A stretch of 44,946 bases of DNA from the NCBI GenBank assembly GCA_021806565.1, contig JAJZXK010000016.1:1-44946 (forward strand). The letters are read 5' to 3'. Below, in pieces: positions 31,527 to 39,991 of the stretch; within the stretch, counting starts at the first letter, position 1; each line of letters starts with the position of its first letter. The position numbers were made by a program, and so were the translations under genes. This stretch comes from Bacillota bacterium. GTDB taxonomy: Bacteria > Bacillota > Sulfobacillia > RBS10-35 > JAJYVN01. Below the pieces are notes generated by a model. The model did not search any database. It was not told the origin of the DNA and saw only the letters and a program-made list of their open reading frames with translations.

Positions 31527-32887
31527 GCCCCGCTCCCCCCTCCGGCGACGGCACCCGCCGCCGCGTACGCATCGCGCGCCACACCCCGCTCGCGCAGGAA
31601 GGCGCTGAACCATCCATCGAGTTCGGCCACCACGTCCGAATGCCCGCCCGCCAGATCGCGCGACTGCAGTGGGTCGGCACGCAGGTCGAAGAGCTGTGCC
31701 GCCCGGCCGCCGGGTTGGTAGACCAGACTCCAGCGGTCGGTGGTCAACGTGGGTTGGCCACGGTGCGGACAGGAGACCGCCACCTCGCGGCGCCAGGACT
31801 CCCCGCGCAGCAACGCCAGCAGCGACTGCCCTTCCAGCCCGTCCGGAGGCGCGGCGCCGGCCGCCTCCAGCAGCGTCGGCAGCAGGTCCGCCGGTTGCAC
31901 CAGCGACTCCAGGCGCAGCCCCCGGCCGAGCCCCTGGGGGTGGCGGAGCATGCAGACCTGGTGGGCCACCCCCTCGTACAGGGGGGTGGGCTTGCCGACC
32001 TGACCCTGGTCGCCCGGGTAGTCGATGTAGTGGCCGTGGTCGGAGAGGATCGCCACGAGGGTCTGCTCGCGCAGGCCGAAGCGGTCCAGGCCGTCGAGCA
32101 GCCGGCCCACCCAGTGGTCGACCATCGTCACCTCACCCGCATACAGCGCGCGCATGTGGCGGATCTCCGTCTCAGAATACGGCGCGGCGCTGCCATAGAC
32201 CGGCGAGATGAAGACCTCCCCATCGTAGCCGGGGTCGTAGCGGTCGACGTAGTGCGCGGGCGGGTCCCACGGCTCGTGCGGGTCAAAGATGTCCAGCCAC
32301 AGCAGGAAGGGCGGGCCGCTGCGATTGTGTTCCAACCAGTCCACCGCGGTCGCCAAGACGCGCGGGGCGAACCAGTCGGCCTCGCTGCGGCGGCGGGAGA
32401 CGTTCTTGAGGTAGACGTTCTTCAACCGATCGGAATTGCGCAGACGGGCGGCCTCGGCGGGCAGTTTCGTCCGCGCCGAGGCGTCGACCAGGTGGCGGTC
32501 GCCCTCCTGCCCGCGAATCCACTCCCACCCGTCGAAACCGCGGTCGAACTGATGGCCGTCGCGGAAAAGATGGTAGGTGTCCGCGATCAACTGGGTGACG
32601 TAGCCCCGCGATTTGATCAGGGTCGCCAGCACCGGCACGTCGCGCGGCAGCGGACTCCAGGGCCGGTGCGGAAAGGTGTAGCGGCCCGTCATCAGGTCGG
32701 TGCGGCAGGGGATCGTCGGGAACGATCCGATGTAGGAGCGGTCGAAGCAGGCCGCCTCCGCGGCGAAGCGGTCCAACTGCGGGGTGTGTGCGCCGTTGCG
32801 CCCCCAGGCGTGGACATGGTCGTATCGCAGGGAATCAATCACGATGCACACGATGTTCGGTCGCGCCGCATCGGCTCCGCCGCCCAC
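31523..32887 (-). CDS. Sulfatase-like hydrolase with Thr at the nucleophile position, divergent
   Basis: A 454-residue protein from GTG 32887. Metal motif IVIDSLRYDHVHAWG; core LDIFDPHEPWDPPAHYVDRY; AILSDHGHYIDYPG. The site aligned to C-x-P-S-R is Thr58-Ile-Pro-Cys-Arg62 (SFPTIPCRTDLMTGRYTFPH): there is a Cys, but one residue before the Arg, not at the formylglycine position. It is a more distant member of the Thr group than the other two. It heads the minus-strand gene cluster, and its stop overlaps the next start (TTGA). Confidence 0.88.
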   Translation of the reverse strand: MGGGADAARPNIVCIVIDSLRYDHVHAWGRNGAHTPQLDRFAAEAACFDRSYIGSFPTIPCRTDLMTGRYTFPHRPWSPLPRDVPVLATLIKSRGYVTQLIADTYHLFRDGHQFDRGFDGWEWIRGQEGDRHLVDASARTKLPAEAARLRNSDRLKNVYLKNVSRRRSEADWFAPRVLATAVDWLEHNRSGPPFLLWLDIFDPHEPWDPPAHYVDRYDPGYDGEVFISPVYGSAAPYSETEIRHMRALYAGEVTMVDHWVGRLLDGLDRFGLREQTLVAILSDHGHYIDYPGDQGQVGKPTPLYEGVAHQVCMLRHPQGLGRGLRLESLVQPADLLPTLLEAAGAAPPDGLEGQSLLALLRGESWRREVAVSCPHRGQPTLTTDRWSLVYQPGGRAAQLFDLRADPLQSRDLAGGHSDVVAELDGWFSAFLRERGVARDAYAAAGAVAGGGSGA

Positions 32888-33180
32888 GGACCCACCCCCA
32901 TGCGTCCCGGTCGGCTGCCCGCGCGACCAGGGCCTACTTCAATCCCTTCCGCCGTGGCGCGCGTTCCCCTCCGGCCCCGCGGCGCCTCCCTGACACCCTG
33001 CCAAGTCGCCGCCACGTCTCACCGCTGTCCGCCTACCCCGCGCCTCACCTGGACCACGACGAAACCTCACGCGGGACTCAGCTACGCATCACGCCATGCT
33101 CAAATCGCGTAGCCAGACTGGGTCCCGCGGCGCCCGGGCAACGGCTTCGCCGCCGCGAGAAAGGATGGGGGGGATGTTCG
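32888..33180. promoter_or_regulatory. Divergent control region with inverted repeat
   Basis: This 293-bp region separates the head of the minus-strand sulfatase cluster from a plus-strand small secreted protein. GCTACGC (33081-33087) and GCGTAGC (33107-33113) form an inverted repeat with a 19-bp spacer, a plausible operator for the cluster. TTGAGC (33098-33103, minus strand) could be a -35 box, but no good -10 follows. Confidence 0.4.
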
Positions 33181-33441
33181 ATGCGACTGCGTTCCATCGC
33201 TGTGGCCGGTACGGCGCTGCTGCTGACCAGCGGCATCACCGCCGCCGTCGCCAGCGTCGGGGGCGGCGCCTTCGCCGCGAGGCCCCCGGTCCGGGCCACC
33301 GCCCAGACGACGCGGCAGGTCCCGTCAGGCGCCAACGCCACGGGTGGCAGCGCCGTGAAGCAGGGCCCCAATGTGCAGCAGGGGCCGGACGTCCGCAGCG
33401 GCGCACCCGACGGCACCGAGGGCCATCCCAAGGGCCGCTGA
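33181..33441 (+). CDS. Small secreted protein
   Basis: An 86-residue ORF; ATG 33181 follows an AAGGATGGGGGGG tract. The N-terminus is a classical signal peptide: MRLRS, hydrophobic core IAVAGTALLLTSGITAAVAS, and an A-x-A-like cleavage site near AFA-A (residue about 33). The mature part is about 50 residues, low in complexity, with repeated GPNVQQGPDVRSG-type Gly/Pro/Gln and a GHPKGR tail. No family is recognised. It could be an exported peptide or surface-anchored linker. Confidence 0.65.
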   Translation: MRLRSIAVAGTALLLTSGITAAVASVGGGAFAARPPVRATAQTTRQVPSGANATGGSAVKQGPNVQQGPDVRSGAPDGTEGHPKGR

Positions 33442-33453
33442 CGGGCGGCCCGG

Positions 33454-33479
33454 GCGGTGGCGAGCAAACCCGCCACCGC
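33454..33479. terminator. Bidirectional hairpin between convergent genes
   Basis: GCGGTGGCG (33454-33462) pairs perfectly with CGCCACCGC (33471-33479) around an 8-nt loop. It lies between the secreted-protein stop and the DUF1854 stop. Confidence 0.55.
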
Positions 33480-33507
33480 TCCGCTTGCCGCCGGTACCCG
33501 TACCGGA

Positions 33508-34080
33508 TCAGAGCGGCGCGTCGTCCAACCACAGATAGCGCGCGACCAGGGCCCGGCCGCGCCCGTCCAGGGCGGACGGCCGCAGCAGACAGCGGCGCTC
33601 GTCGCGGTCGGTGAGCAATAGACACCCGTCGCCCAGGGGGCGCACATGGTCGGCGACGTTGGGTAGGTGCAGCCGTAGCGGACCGCGATCCGTCCCGACG
33701 TCCCAGACCTGGGCCGGATTCCACGCGTCTTCCCGGTACTCTTCGCGGACGGCGACGACCTCGTCCACCCGCGGCACCACATAGCGCAGTTCCAGTTCCT
33801 CCTGGCACACGGTCCGGGAATCGACCGCCAGCCCGTCGGGCTCCTCCACCATGCCGATCAACCGGCCCTCGCCGGAGAAGAAGACGACCCACTGCTCCGG
33901 AGCGCTCAGCGGGAAGGCACGGTAGCAGTTCACCCACAGGTAGGAGCGATCGCCGAGGCTGAGGCGCACCGCTCCCCCCGGCCCCCGGTGCAGTGAGACC
34001 TCCGCGGGATCGAGGATCGGCGGTCCCAGATCCATGGCGGCCCCGGATGCGACGGCGGCCTCAGGGCCCATGCCCACCAC
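33508..34080 (-). CDS. DUF1854 family protein (cyanophycin-associated type)
   Basis: A 190-residue protein from GTG 34080, with GGAGGAAGGGGGAG upstream; an ATG 3 codons in is an alternative. DUF1854 features are clear: WVNCYRAFPLSAPEQWVVFF, then GRLIGMVEEPDGL, LELRYVVPRVDEVVAVREEY, VWDVGTDRGPLRLHLPNVAD and a C-terminal basic beta hairpin (RCLLRPSALDGRGRALVA). DUF1854 proteins are typically encoded beside an ABC transporter annotated as associated with cyanophycin metabolism, exactly the arrangement here: 28 bp downstream of such a transporter. No cyanophycin synthetase or cyanophycinase is in the window. Confidence 0.85.
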   Translation of the reverse strand: MVGMGPEAAVASGAAMDLGPPILDPAEVSLHRGPGGAVRLSLGDRSYLWVNCYRAFPLSAPEQWVVFFSGEGRLIGMVEEPDGLAVDSRTVCQEELELRYVVPRVDEVVAVREEYREDAWNPAQVWDVGTDRGPLRLHLPNVADHVRPLGDGCLLLTDRDERRCLLRPSALDGRGRALVARYLWLDDAPL

Positions 34081-34108
34081 GCGTCTCCCCCTTCCTCCAC
34101 ACGGCGGT

Positions 34109-36427
34109 TCAGGCCCCGATCCCGGCCTCGCCCTGCAGGCGCGCGTTTTCCCGTTGCGCGTCCACCAGTTGCGCGTACTTGCCCTTCTGCTCCATCAGGC
34201 TTGCGTGCGTGCCCGACTCGACTACCCGGCCACCGTCGAGCACCACCAGCCGGTCCGCGTTGCGCAGCGTGGACAGCCGGTGGGCGATGGCGAACGTGGT
34301 CCGGCCGCGGATCAACCGGCCGATCGCCTCCTGGATCTTGCGCTCCGTCTCCGTGTCGACCGAGGCGGTCGCCTCGTCCAGGATGAGGATGCGGGGGTCG
34401 TGCAGAACGGCCCGCGCGATCGCCAGCCGCTGCCGTTCCCCGCCAGACAGCCGCTGCCCGCCTTCGCCGATCAGGGTGTCGTAGCCGTCTGGCAGCTTGA
34501 CGATGAACTCGTGCGCGTTGGCGATCCAGGCCGCCCGGATGATGTCGCGGCGCGCCGCCCCCGGGTTGGCGTAGGCGATGTTGTCGGCAACGGTGCCGTC
34601 GAACAGGAACGTGTCCTGGAGCACCACGCCGATCTGTCGGCGCAGGTCCTCCAGGCGCAGTTGGCGCAGGTCCACCCCGTCCACGGAGATGGCCCCGGAA
34701 TCGGGGTCATAGAGCCGGCAGATCAGATTGATCAGCGTGGACTTGCCGGCGCCCGAAGCGCCGACCAGCCCGATCATCTCGCCCGCCGCCGCCTCAAGCG
34801 TGATCCCCTTGAGCACCGGCAGGTGCGGCACGTAGCCGAAGTGCACATCCCGCAGGCAGACCCGCCCCGCGATGCGCCCAATGCGCTCGGGCTCCTTGGG
34901 TTCCACCACGTCCGGCTGCGCGTCCAGAACCTCGAAGATCCGCTCGGCCGAGGTGAGCGAGGAGAGCATCCAGTTGACCAATTGCGAAAACCAATCGAGC
35001 GGCCCGAGCAGCATGCCCATGTAGCCGGTGATCGCGACGATGGCGCCGAACTTGATCGCGTGGTGGAAGATGAGGATACCGCCCGCGTACCAGACCAGCA
35101 GCCCCCCCACACCCGAGACGAAGCTGAACAGCGGGAAGGCGGTCGACCAGATGTTCCCCGTGGCGACCGACTGCCGTACGACCGAACCGGACACCCTGCG
35201 GAAGCGCTCGACCTCCCGCGACTCCCGTCCGAACGCCTTGACGACGCGCACGCCCGACAGGCTGTCGTTGACCACGACGTTGAGCTTGCCAAGGAGCTGC
35301 CACAGCCGCCGGTCGGCACGAATCACGCGCGGCCAGACGAAATAGGAAAGCCCGAGCAGCGCGGGGGCGGGCAGGAGCACCACCAGAGTCAACTGCCAGC
35401 TGATGCTGAGCATCATGGCCAGGGCGAAAACCAGTTGCAACACCTGCCCGGTGACATACAGCGCACCGTCGGTGATGAAGCCCTGCAGGCGCTGGGTGTC
35501 GTCGTTGATGCGCTGCATCAGTTGGCCGACCTGGGCCTTGTCGAAGTAGGCCAGGGAAAGGCGCTGCAGGCCGAGCCAGAGCCGGTCGCGCAGATCTCCC
35601 ATCAGGTGCGAGCCGATCCAGTTGGCGCTGCGGCCCTCCCACACGCTGATCACGCTGCCCAGGAGGCGGATGCCGACGAGCGCCCCCACCAACAACAGCA
35701 GCGCCGCGGCCGGCCGGCCCCCAGCGCCCAGCGGCCACAGGCCATACACCAGTCCGTCGGTAATCCACTGCATGATCTTGGGCGGCAGCACATTCAGCAA
35801 CGTGCTGAGGATCACCAGCCCACCGGCCAGCACCATGCGCCCGCGGTACGGCTGCGCGAAGGCCAGCAGGCGACGCAGCACGGCACTGCGCGGCAGGCAG
35901 ACCGGGCAGACGCGCGTGTTGGCCGGCAGGCGCCGCCCGCAGCGCGGGCAGTGCCGCGGCAGGTCGCGGGGGTCCAGCGCGATCGGATCGCCTTTCGCGA
36001 GGGACTCCAGGGCGCGCGCCGCCAGGCCGAAGTCGCTGGCGAGCATGGAGCTGAAGCGCACCAGCACGGCCGGGCCCCGGCGGGTCGCCGCCACCAGCAC
36101 CCCGGCGGCCACCAGTGGCTCGATCGACGCACCCTCGATGTCGGCCAGCGAAAGCCGCAGCCACTCCTGTGCGGCCCCGTCGCCCAGTTCGTCCGGGGGC
36201 GGCGTCAGCAACAGGCGGCCGCCTTGCAGTTCTGTCTCCGCGTCGGTGCGCGGCGGACCCTGCGCCGGCCAGGCGCCCGGGGCGCCGAGCACACGGACCA
36301 CGCCGTCCCGCACCACGAGCCAGCGTCGGCCGCCGTGGCCCCGCTCCGTCAGATCGGAGGCCACACAGACCTGAAGTCCGTCGCCGGGCGTGGCCGGCTT
36401 CCGTTCGTCCACCGCCCCACCAGTCAT
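34109..36427 (-). CDS. ABC exporter with N-terminal PH-like domain and zinc ribbon
   Basis: A 772-residue protein; ATG 36427 is chosen for AGAGGAAC about 10 nt upstream. Residues 15-150 form a beta-rich, PH-like module. Then comes a zinc ribbon Cys160-x2-Cys163...Cys174-x2-Cys177 (CPRCGRRLPANTRVCPVC). The transmembrane domain (about 185-490) includes YFDKAQVGQLMQRINDDTQR. The ATPase domain has Walker A GASGAGKST, Q-loop VVLQDTFLF, signature LSGGERQRLAIARA, Walker B ILILDEATAS and H-loop AIAHRLST. A half-size exporter should dimerise. It forms an operon with the DUF1854 gene. The substrate is unknown; the family is linked to cyanophycin metabolism by association only. Confidence 0.92.
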   Translation of the reverse strand: MTGGAVDERKPATPGDGLQVCVASDLTERGHGGRRWLVVRDGVVRVLGAPGAWPAQGPPRTDAETELQGGRLLLTPPPDELGDGAAQEWLRLSLADIEGASIEPLVAAGVLVAATRRGPAVLVRFSSMLASDFGLAARALESLAKGDPIALDPRDLPRHCPRCGRRLPANTRVCPVCLPRSAVLRRLLAFAQPYRGRMVLAGGLVILSTLLNVLPPKIMQWITDGLVYGLWPLGAGGRPAAALLLLVGALVGIRLLGSVISVWEGRSANWIGSHLMGDLRDRLWLGLQRLSLAYFDKAQVGQLMQRINDDTQRLQGFITDGALYVTGQVLQLVFALAMMLSISWQLTLVVLLPAPALLGLSYFVWPRVIRADRRLWQLLGKLNVVVNDSLSGVRVVKAFGRESREVERFRRVSGSVVRQSVATGNIWSTAFPLFSFVSGVGGLLVWYAGGILIFHHAIKFGAIVAITGYMGMLLGPLDWFSQLVNWMLSSLTSAERIFEVLDAQPDVVEPKEPERIGRIAGRVCLRDVHFGYVPHLPVLKGITLEAAAGEMIGLVGASGAGKSTLINLICRLYDPDSGAISVDGVDLRQLRLEDLRRQIGVVLQDTFLFDGTVADNIAYANPGAARRDIIRAAWIANAHEFIVKLPDGYDTLIGEGGQRLSGGERQRLAIARAVLHDPRILILDEATASVDTETERKIQEAIGRLIRGRTTFAIAHRLSTLRNADRLVVLDGGRVVESGTHASLMEQKGKYAQLVDAQRENARLQGEAGIGA

Positions 36428-36526
36428 GCACACACCGTTCCTCTGGGCGGCCGCCCGCCGCACCGGCGGCGCGGAAGCAGGCCGCAAGACATGACCGCCC
36501 AGCCGCGAGGGCCCTTGGCCGGCGCG

Positions 36527-36615
36527 TGACCGGTACGAACCGGGGATTGGAAGCACCGGTCAGCGGTCCTTTGCCAGACAACTGGAAAATCCTTCAGACG
36601 TTGGACCGATGTCCA
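36527..36615 (-). promoter_or_regulatory. Inverted repeats upstream of the ABC exporter
   Basis: TGACCGGT (36527-36534) and ACCGGTCA (36555-36562) are perfect 8-bp arms around a 20-bp spacer. A second repeat, TGGAC-cgat-GTCCA, lies at 36602-36615. Both are within 100-190 bp upstream of the exporter start, so they are candidates for an operator and a leader hairpin. Confidence 0.45.
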
Positions 36616-36714
36616 GCGGTATCTGAACAGAGGAACAGCCGAAAGTGGGACGAGGTTCGGGATGGCGGGAGGGGGGGTGGCGGGAGCGCCGCCGTGCCTC
36701 GGCACCCCAGAGAG

Positions 36715-37032
36715 CTATCCCCGCCGGAGCGGGCCCATCCGCAGTGCGCCAACGATCCACAGGGCGCCGACGGGGACGAAGATCAACCCATAATCCAACA
36801 TGAAGCCCAGAGCTGAAGCGACCCATGCGACGCCGACGGGGAAGATGATCCACCGCAGCACGCGGTGGCGCTCACTGAAGTGCGCGAGAACGGACTGGAG
36901 CACAGGGGCGCCCACGAGGGGCGCCCACACGGCGGCCGCGGTGGGAAGAAACCTGCTCAGGTGGAGCGCGGCCCCGATGAGGATCACGAGAAACGATCCG
37001 GACCAGACCAGCATGCGGCCGGCCTGCCCCAT
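36715..37032 (-). CDS. Small multi-pass membrane protein
   Basis: A 105-residue protein. ATG 37032 (MGQAGRMLVW) is chosen; longer forms are Arg-rich nonsense. Three or four hydrophobic segments are visible: SGSFLVILIGAALHLS, AVWAPLVGAPVLQSVLA, IIFPVGVAWVASALGFMLDY and IFVPVGALWIVGAL. I recognise no family. It lies 148 bp downstream of copZ on the same strand, perhaps an accessory of the copper locus, but that is only position. Confidence 0.6.
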   Translation of the reverse strand: MGQAGRMLVWSGSFLVILIGAALHLSRFLPTAAAVWAPLVGAPVLQSVLAHFSERHRVLRWIIFPVGVAWVASALGFMLDYGLIFVPVGALWIVGALRMGPLRRG

Positions 37033-37180
37033 ACCACGTCGCGGCACGGACGTCACCGCCTTGCGGCGGCGCAACGCGTGCCGCCGCCGCCTGCCCCCGA
37101 TGCGATGGGGACCTGAACTGGAGGGACAGAACCTCCACCCGGTGGGAACGGGGCGCGTAGCGCGGCCCGCAGCGCCCGCG

Positions 37181-37393
37181 CTACGCCGACGCCAGGCTGT
37201 ACCCGGCATCCTCCGCCGCCTTGGCCAGTTGCTCGACGGTCACCTGCTCGGACGCATACCCGACCGTGGCGCGCTTACCCTGAAGGTCAACCTCCACCGA
37301 GGCCACCCCCGGAACGCCCTTGAGCGCCTTGGTGACCGCCGCCTGGCAGTGGGCGCAGGTCATACCCTCCACCGCGAACGTCCGCGTCGTCAT
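37181..37393 (-). CDS. copZ: Copper chaperone CopZ
   Basis: A 70-residue single heavy-metal-associated domain. The copper motif GMTCAHC has Cys13 and Cys16, with the ferredoxin-like pattern complete through VEVDLQGKRATVGYASEQ and EDAGYSLASA. It carries Cu(I) in the cytoplasm and hands it to CopA. ATG 37393 is preceded by AGGAGGATGGAG. It is the third gene of a csoR-copA-copZ set, 87 bp after copA. Confidence 0.96.
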   Translation of the reverse strand: MTTRTFAVEGMTCAHCQAAVTKALKGVPGVASVEVDLQGKRATVGYASEQVTVEQLAKAAEDAGYSLASA

Positions 37394-37480
37394 GGATCTC
37401 CATCCTCCTCACATCGCATCGCGCGTCCGACCGCGGGGCCGCCGCCCGAGGCGGCGCGCGCGGTCCCCCGAGCGCCGACT

Positions 37481-39979
37481 TCATCGGGCCGCCCCCGCCG
37501 CGGACGAGACCGCAAAGCGGCGGAAGGGGCGGAAGCCCTTCAAAAGGGTCGAGTTGGTCGTCACGGAGACCGAACTCAGCGCCATGGCGGCCCCGGCGAT
37601 GATGGGGTTCAGGTGGCCGAGCGCCGCGATCGGGACGCCGAGGCTGTTGTAGGCCAGGGCCCAGAACAGGTTCTGGCGGATCTTTCCCAGCGTGGTCCGG
37701 CTCAGGTCGATGGCGGCGACGACACCCCGCAGGTCCCCCCGCATCAGGGTGATGTCGGCGGCCTCGATGGCGACGTCCGTGCCGGTGCCCATGGCCATGC
37801 CGACGTCGGCGGTGGCGAGGGCCGGGGCGTCGTTGATCCCGTCGCCGACCATCGCCACGCGCCGCCCGGCCGACTGGATCTCCCGCACCTTGGCCGCCTT
37901 GTCCTCAGGTAGGACCTCCGCGAGCACGCGCTCCGGCGCAATCCCGACCTGGCGTGCGATCGCCTCGGCCGTGCGGCGGTTGTCGCCGGTGATCATCCAC
38001 ACATCGACGCCCATGTCCCCCAGCGCGGCGATGGCCTCGGCCGATTCGGGCCGGACGGTGTCGGCGACGCCCACCGCCCCCAGCGGGCGCCCGTCGACGG
38101 CCACGAGCACCGCCGTCTTCCCTTCGGCCTCCAAGCGGGCCCGGGTGTCGGCGAACTGGGCGGCGGGCACACCCTCCCGCTCCATCCAGCGCGTGTTGCC
38201 CACCGACACCGTCCGGCCCGCGACCTGCGCGCGGACGCCGTGGCCGGGGACGGCCTCAAACCCGTCCGCGTCGAGCGGGAGAAGGAGGCGCGCGCGGCCC
38301 TCGGCGACGACCGCGGCTGCCAGCGGGTGCTCAGAGCGCGATTCGGCCGCCGCTGCCAGGGATAGGACCTCGGTGGCTTCCACCCCTGGGGCCGGGACCA
38401 CGTCGGTGACGGCGGGCTCGCCCCGCGTGATCGTCCCCGTCTTGTCCAGCAGCACCGCACCGATGCGGCCGGCCGCCTCTAGGTGCTCGCCGCCGCGGAA
38501 GAGGATGCCGGACTCCGCCCCCCTCCCGGTGCCGACCATGATCGCGGTCGGCGTCGCCAGGCCGAGCGCGCAGGGGCAGGCCACCACCAACACGGCCGTC
38601 ATGGACAGCAACGCGGCGGTGAAGTCGCCGGTGCCGACATACCAACCGAGGAAGGTGATCACGGCCACGCCGATCACCACCGGCACGAAGTAGTTGGAGA
38701 TCACGTCGGCGGTCCGCTGGATCGGCGCCTTGCCGCCCTGGGCCTGCTCGACGGCGCGCACAATCCGGGCCAGGGCGGTGTCCCGCCCGACGCGCGTGGC
38801 GCGCAGGGTGAACGAGCCGGTCTTGTTCAGACTCGCGCCGACGACGGCTGCGCCCGGCGCCTTCTCCACCGGCATGCTCTCGCCGGTGAGCATCGACTCG
38901 TCCACGGCCGAACGACCCTCGGTCACCTCCCCGTCGACCGGCACCTTCTCCCCGGGCCGCACGATCACCAGATCGCCGACCCGGACCTCCGCCACCGGGA
39001 TGTCGGTGGGCCGGCCATCGCGGACCACCCGCGCGGTCCTGGCCTGCAGCCCGATGAGCCTGCCAATCGCCGCGGAAGCCCTTCCCTTGGCCGCCGCCTC
39101 CAGGAACTTGCCGAGCAGCACCAACGTGATCAGCAGCGCACTGGTCTCGAAGTAGGTGGCGGTGGTTCCGATGCGCCGCCCCCACAGCACCACGGCCAGG
39201 CTGTAGAGGTACGCGGCGGTGGTCCCCAACGCCACCAGCACCGACATGTTGGCGTTCCGGGTCCGGAGGTTGAAATAGCTGTCCCGGTAGAAGGTCCAAC
39301 CCGCGACGAACTGGACCGGCGTGGCCAGGGCGAGTTGCAGCCAGCCGTTCATCAAGAGGCGCGCGGCCGCTCCGTGCGGCGCCCACAGGTCCGCCACCAT
39401 CGCTCCGAGCAGGGGCAGAGAAAGGGCGGCACCCAGCAGCAGGCGGCCTCGCCACTGCAAAAGCTCGCGCCGGCGAGCCTCTTCGATGCCCTCCGCCGCC
39501 CGCTCTTCGGTGAGCACCCGGGCGCCGTAGCCGGCGTCCTCCACGGCCTGGGCCAGGGTGGACGAATCGACGGCGCCCGTCGGGTGTGTGACCACGGCCG
39601 CCCCGGTCGCCAGATTGACCGTGGCCGCGGCCACACCCGGCACGGCCCGCAACCGCTTTTCGAGCCGTTGCACGCAGGCGGCGCAGACGATCCCCTCGAT
39701 CGCCAGCCGCGTCTGTGCCGACGGGACCTCGTAACCGATCGCTTCGACGGTGTGGACCAGGTCGGCCAGGCTGACCATCTGGGGGTCGAAGCGCAGCGCC
39801 GCCTGCTCACTGGCCAGGTTGACGGCGGCCTCGGCCACACCCGGCACGGCGCGGAGACCGCGCTCGATGCGGCCGGCGCAGGACGCGCAGGTCATCCCCA
39901 GCACGGGCAGGGTCGCCCGCGCGAGATCGGCGGTGCTTTCAGCCCGACGCTCCGCGGCCTTCGCCTCGCTGACACCCAT
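37481..39979 (-). CDS. copA: Cu(I)-exporting P1B-type ATPase CopA
   Basis: An 832-residue protein; ATG 39979 follows GAGGAGG. Two N-terminal metal-binding domains: Cys31/Cys34 (GMTCASC) and Cys99/Cys102 (GIVCAAC). Eight membrane helices are expected; the transport site is Cys468-Pro-Cys470 ([17 protein letters not shown]). Actuator TGES ([10 protein letters not shown]), phosphorylation site Asp512-Lys-Thr-Gly-Thr, and hinge [16 protein letters not shown] are intact. The last membrane helices carry [17 protein letters not shown] and [15 protein letters not shown], the Cu(I)-type Asn-Tyr and Met-x2-Ser residues. It pumps Cu(I) out of the cytoplasm. Confidence 0.97.
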   Translation of the reverse strand: MGVSEAKAAERRAESTADLARATLPVLGMTCASCAGRIERGLRAVPGVAEAAVNLASEQAALRFDPQMVSLADLVHTVEAIGYEVPSAQTRLAIEGIVCAACVQRLEKRLRAVPGVAAATVNLATGAAVVTHPTGAVDSSTLAQAVEDAGYGARVLTEERAAEGIEEARRRELLQWRGRLLLGAALSLPLLGAMVADLWAPHGAAARLLMNGWLQLALATPVQFVAGWTFYRDSYFNLRTRNANMSVLVALGTTAAYLYSLAVVLWGRRIGTTATYFETSALLITLVLLGKFLEAAAKGRASAAIGRLIGLQARTARVVRDGRPTDIPVAEVRVGDLVIVRPGEKVPVDGEVTEGRSAVDESMLTGESMPVEKAPGAAVVGASLNKTGSFTLRATRVGRDTALARIVRAVEQAQGGKAPIQRTADVISNYFVPVVIGVAVITFLGWYVGTGDFTAALLSMTAVLVVACPCALGLATPTAIMVGTGRGAESGILFRGGEHLEAAGRIGAVLLDKTGTITRGEPAVTDVVPAPGVEATEVLSLAAAAESRSEHPLAAAVVAEGRARLLLPLDADGFEAVPGHGVRAQVAGRTVSVGNTRWMEREGVPAAQFADTRARLEAEGKTAVLVAVDGRPLGAVGVADTVRPESAEAIAALGDMGVDVWMITGDNRRTAEAIARQVGIAPERVLAEVLPEDKAAKVREIQSAGRRVAMVGDGINDAPALATADVGMAMGTGTDVAIEAADITLMRGDLRGVVAAIDLSRTTLGKIRQNLFWALAYNSLGVPIAALGHLNPIIAGAAMALSSVSVTTNSTLLKGFRPFRRFAVSSAAGAAR

Positions 39980-39991
39980 CGCGCGGCCTCC

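Noticed and set aside
31527-31613. Longer N-terminus for the 30123-31526 protein
   Set aside because: The extension is Arg/Cys-rich, overlaps the upstream coding sequence, and lacks an SD. TTG 31526 overlaps the preceding stop as TTGA with a good SD.
11456-32887. Six sulfatase-type genes as evidence for a Planctomycetes or Lentisphaerae genome
   Set aside because: The c-di-AMP riboswitch, strong SDs, csoR-copA-copZ order and lack of signal peptides on the sulfatases fit a high-GC Bacillota-like genome better.
33078-33937. Long minus-strand ORFs over the secreted protein and DUF1854 region
   Set aside because: They are Arg/Gly/Pro-rich frame shadows of GC-rich coding DNA. The DUF1854 frame has clear family motifs.
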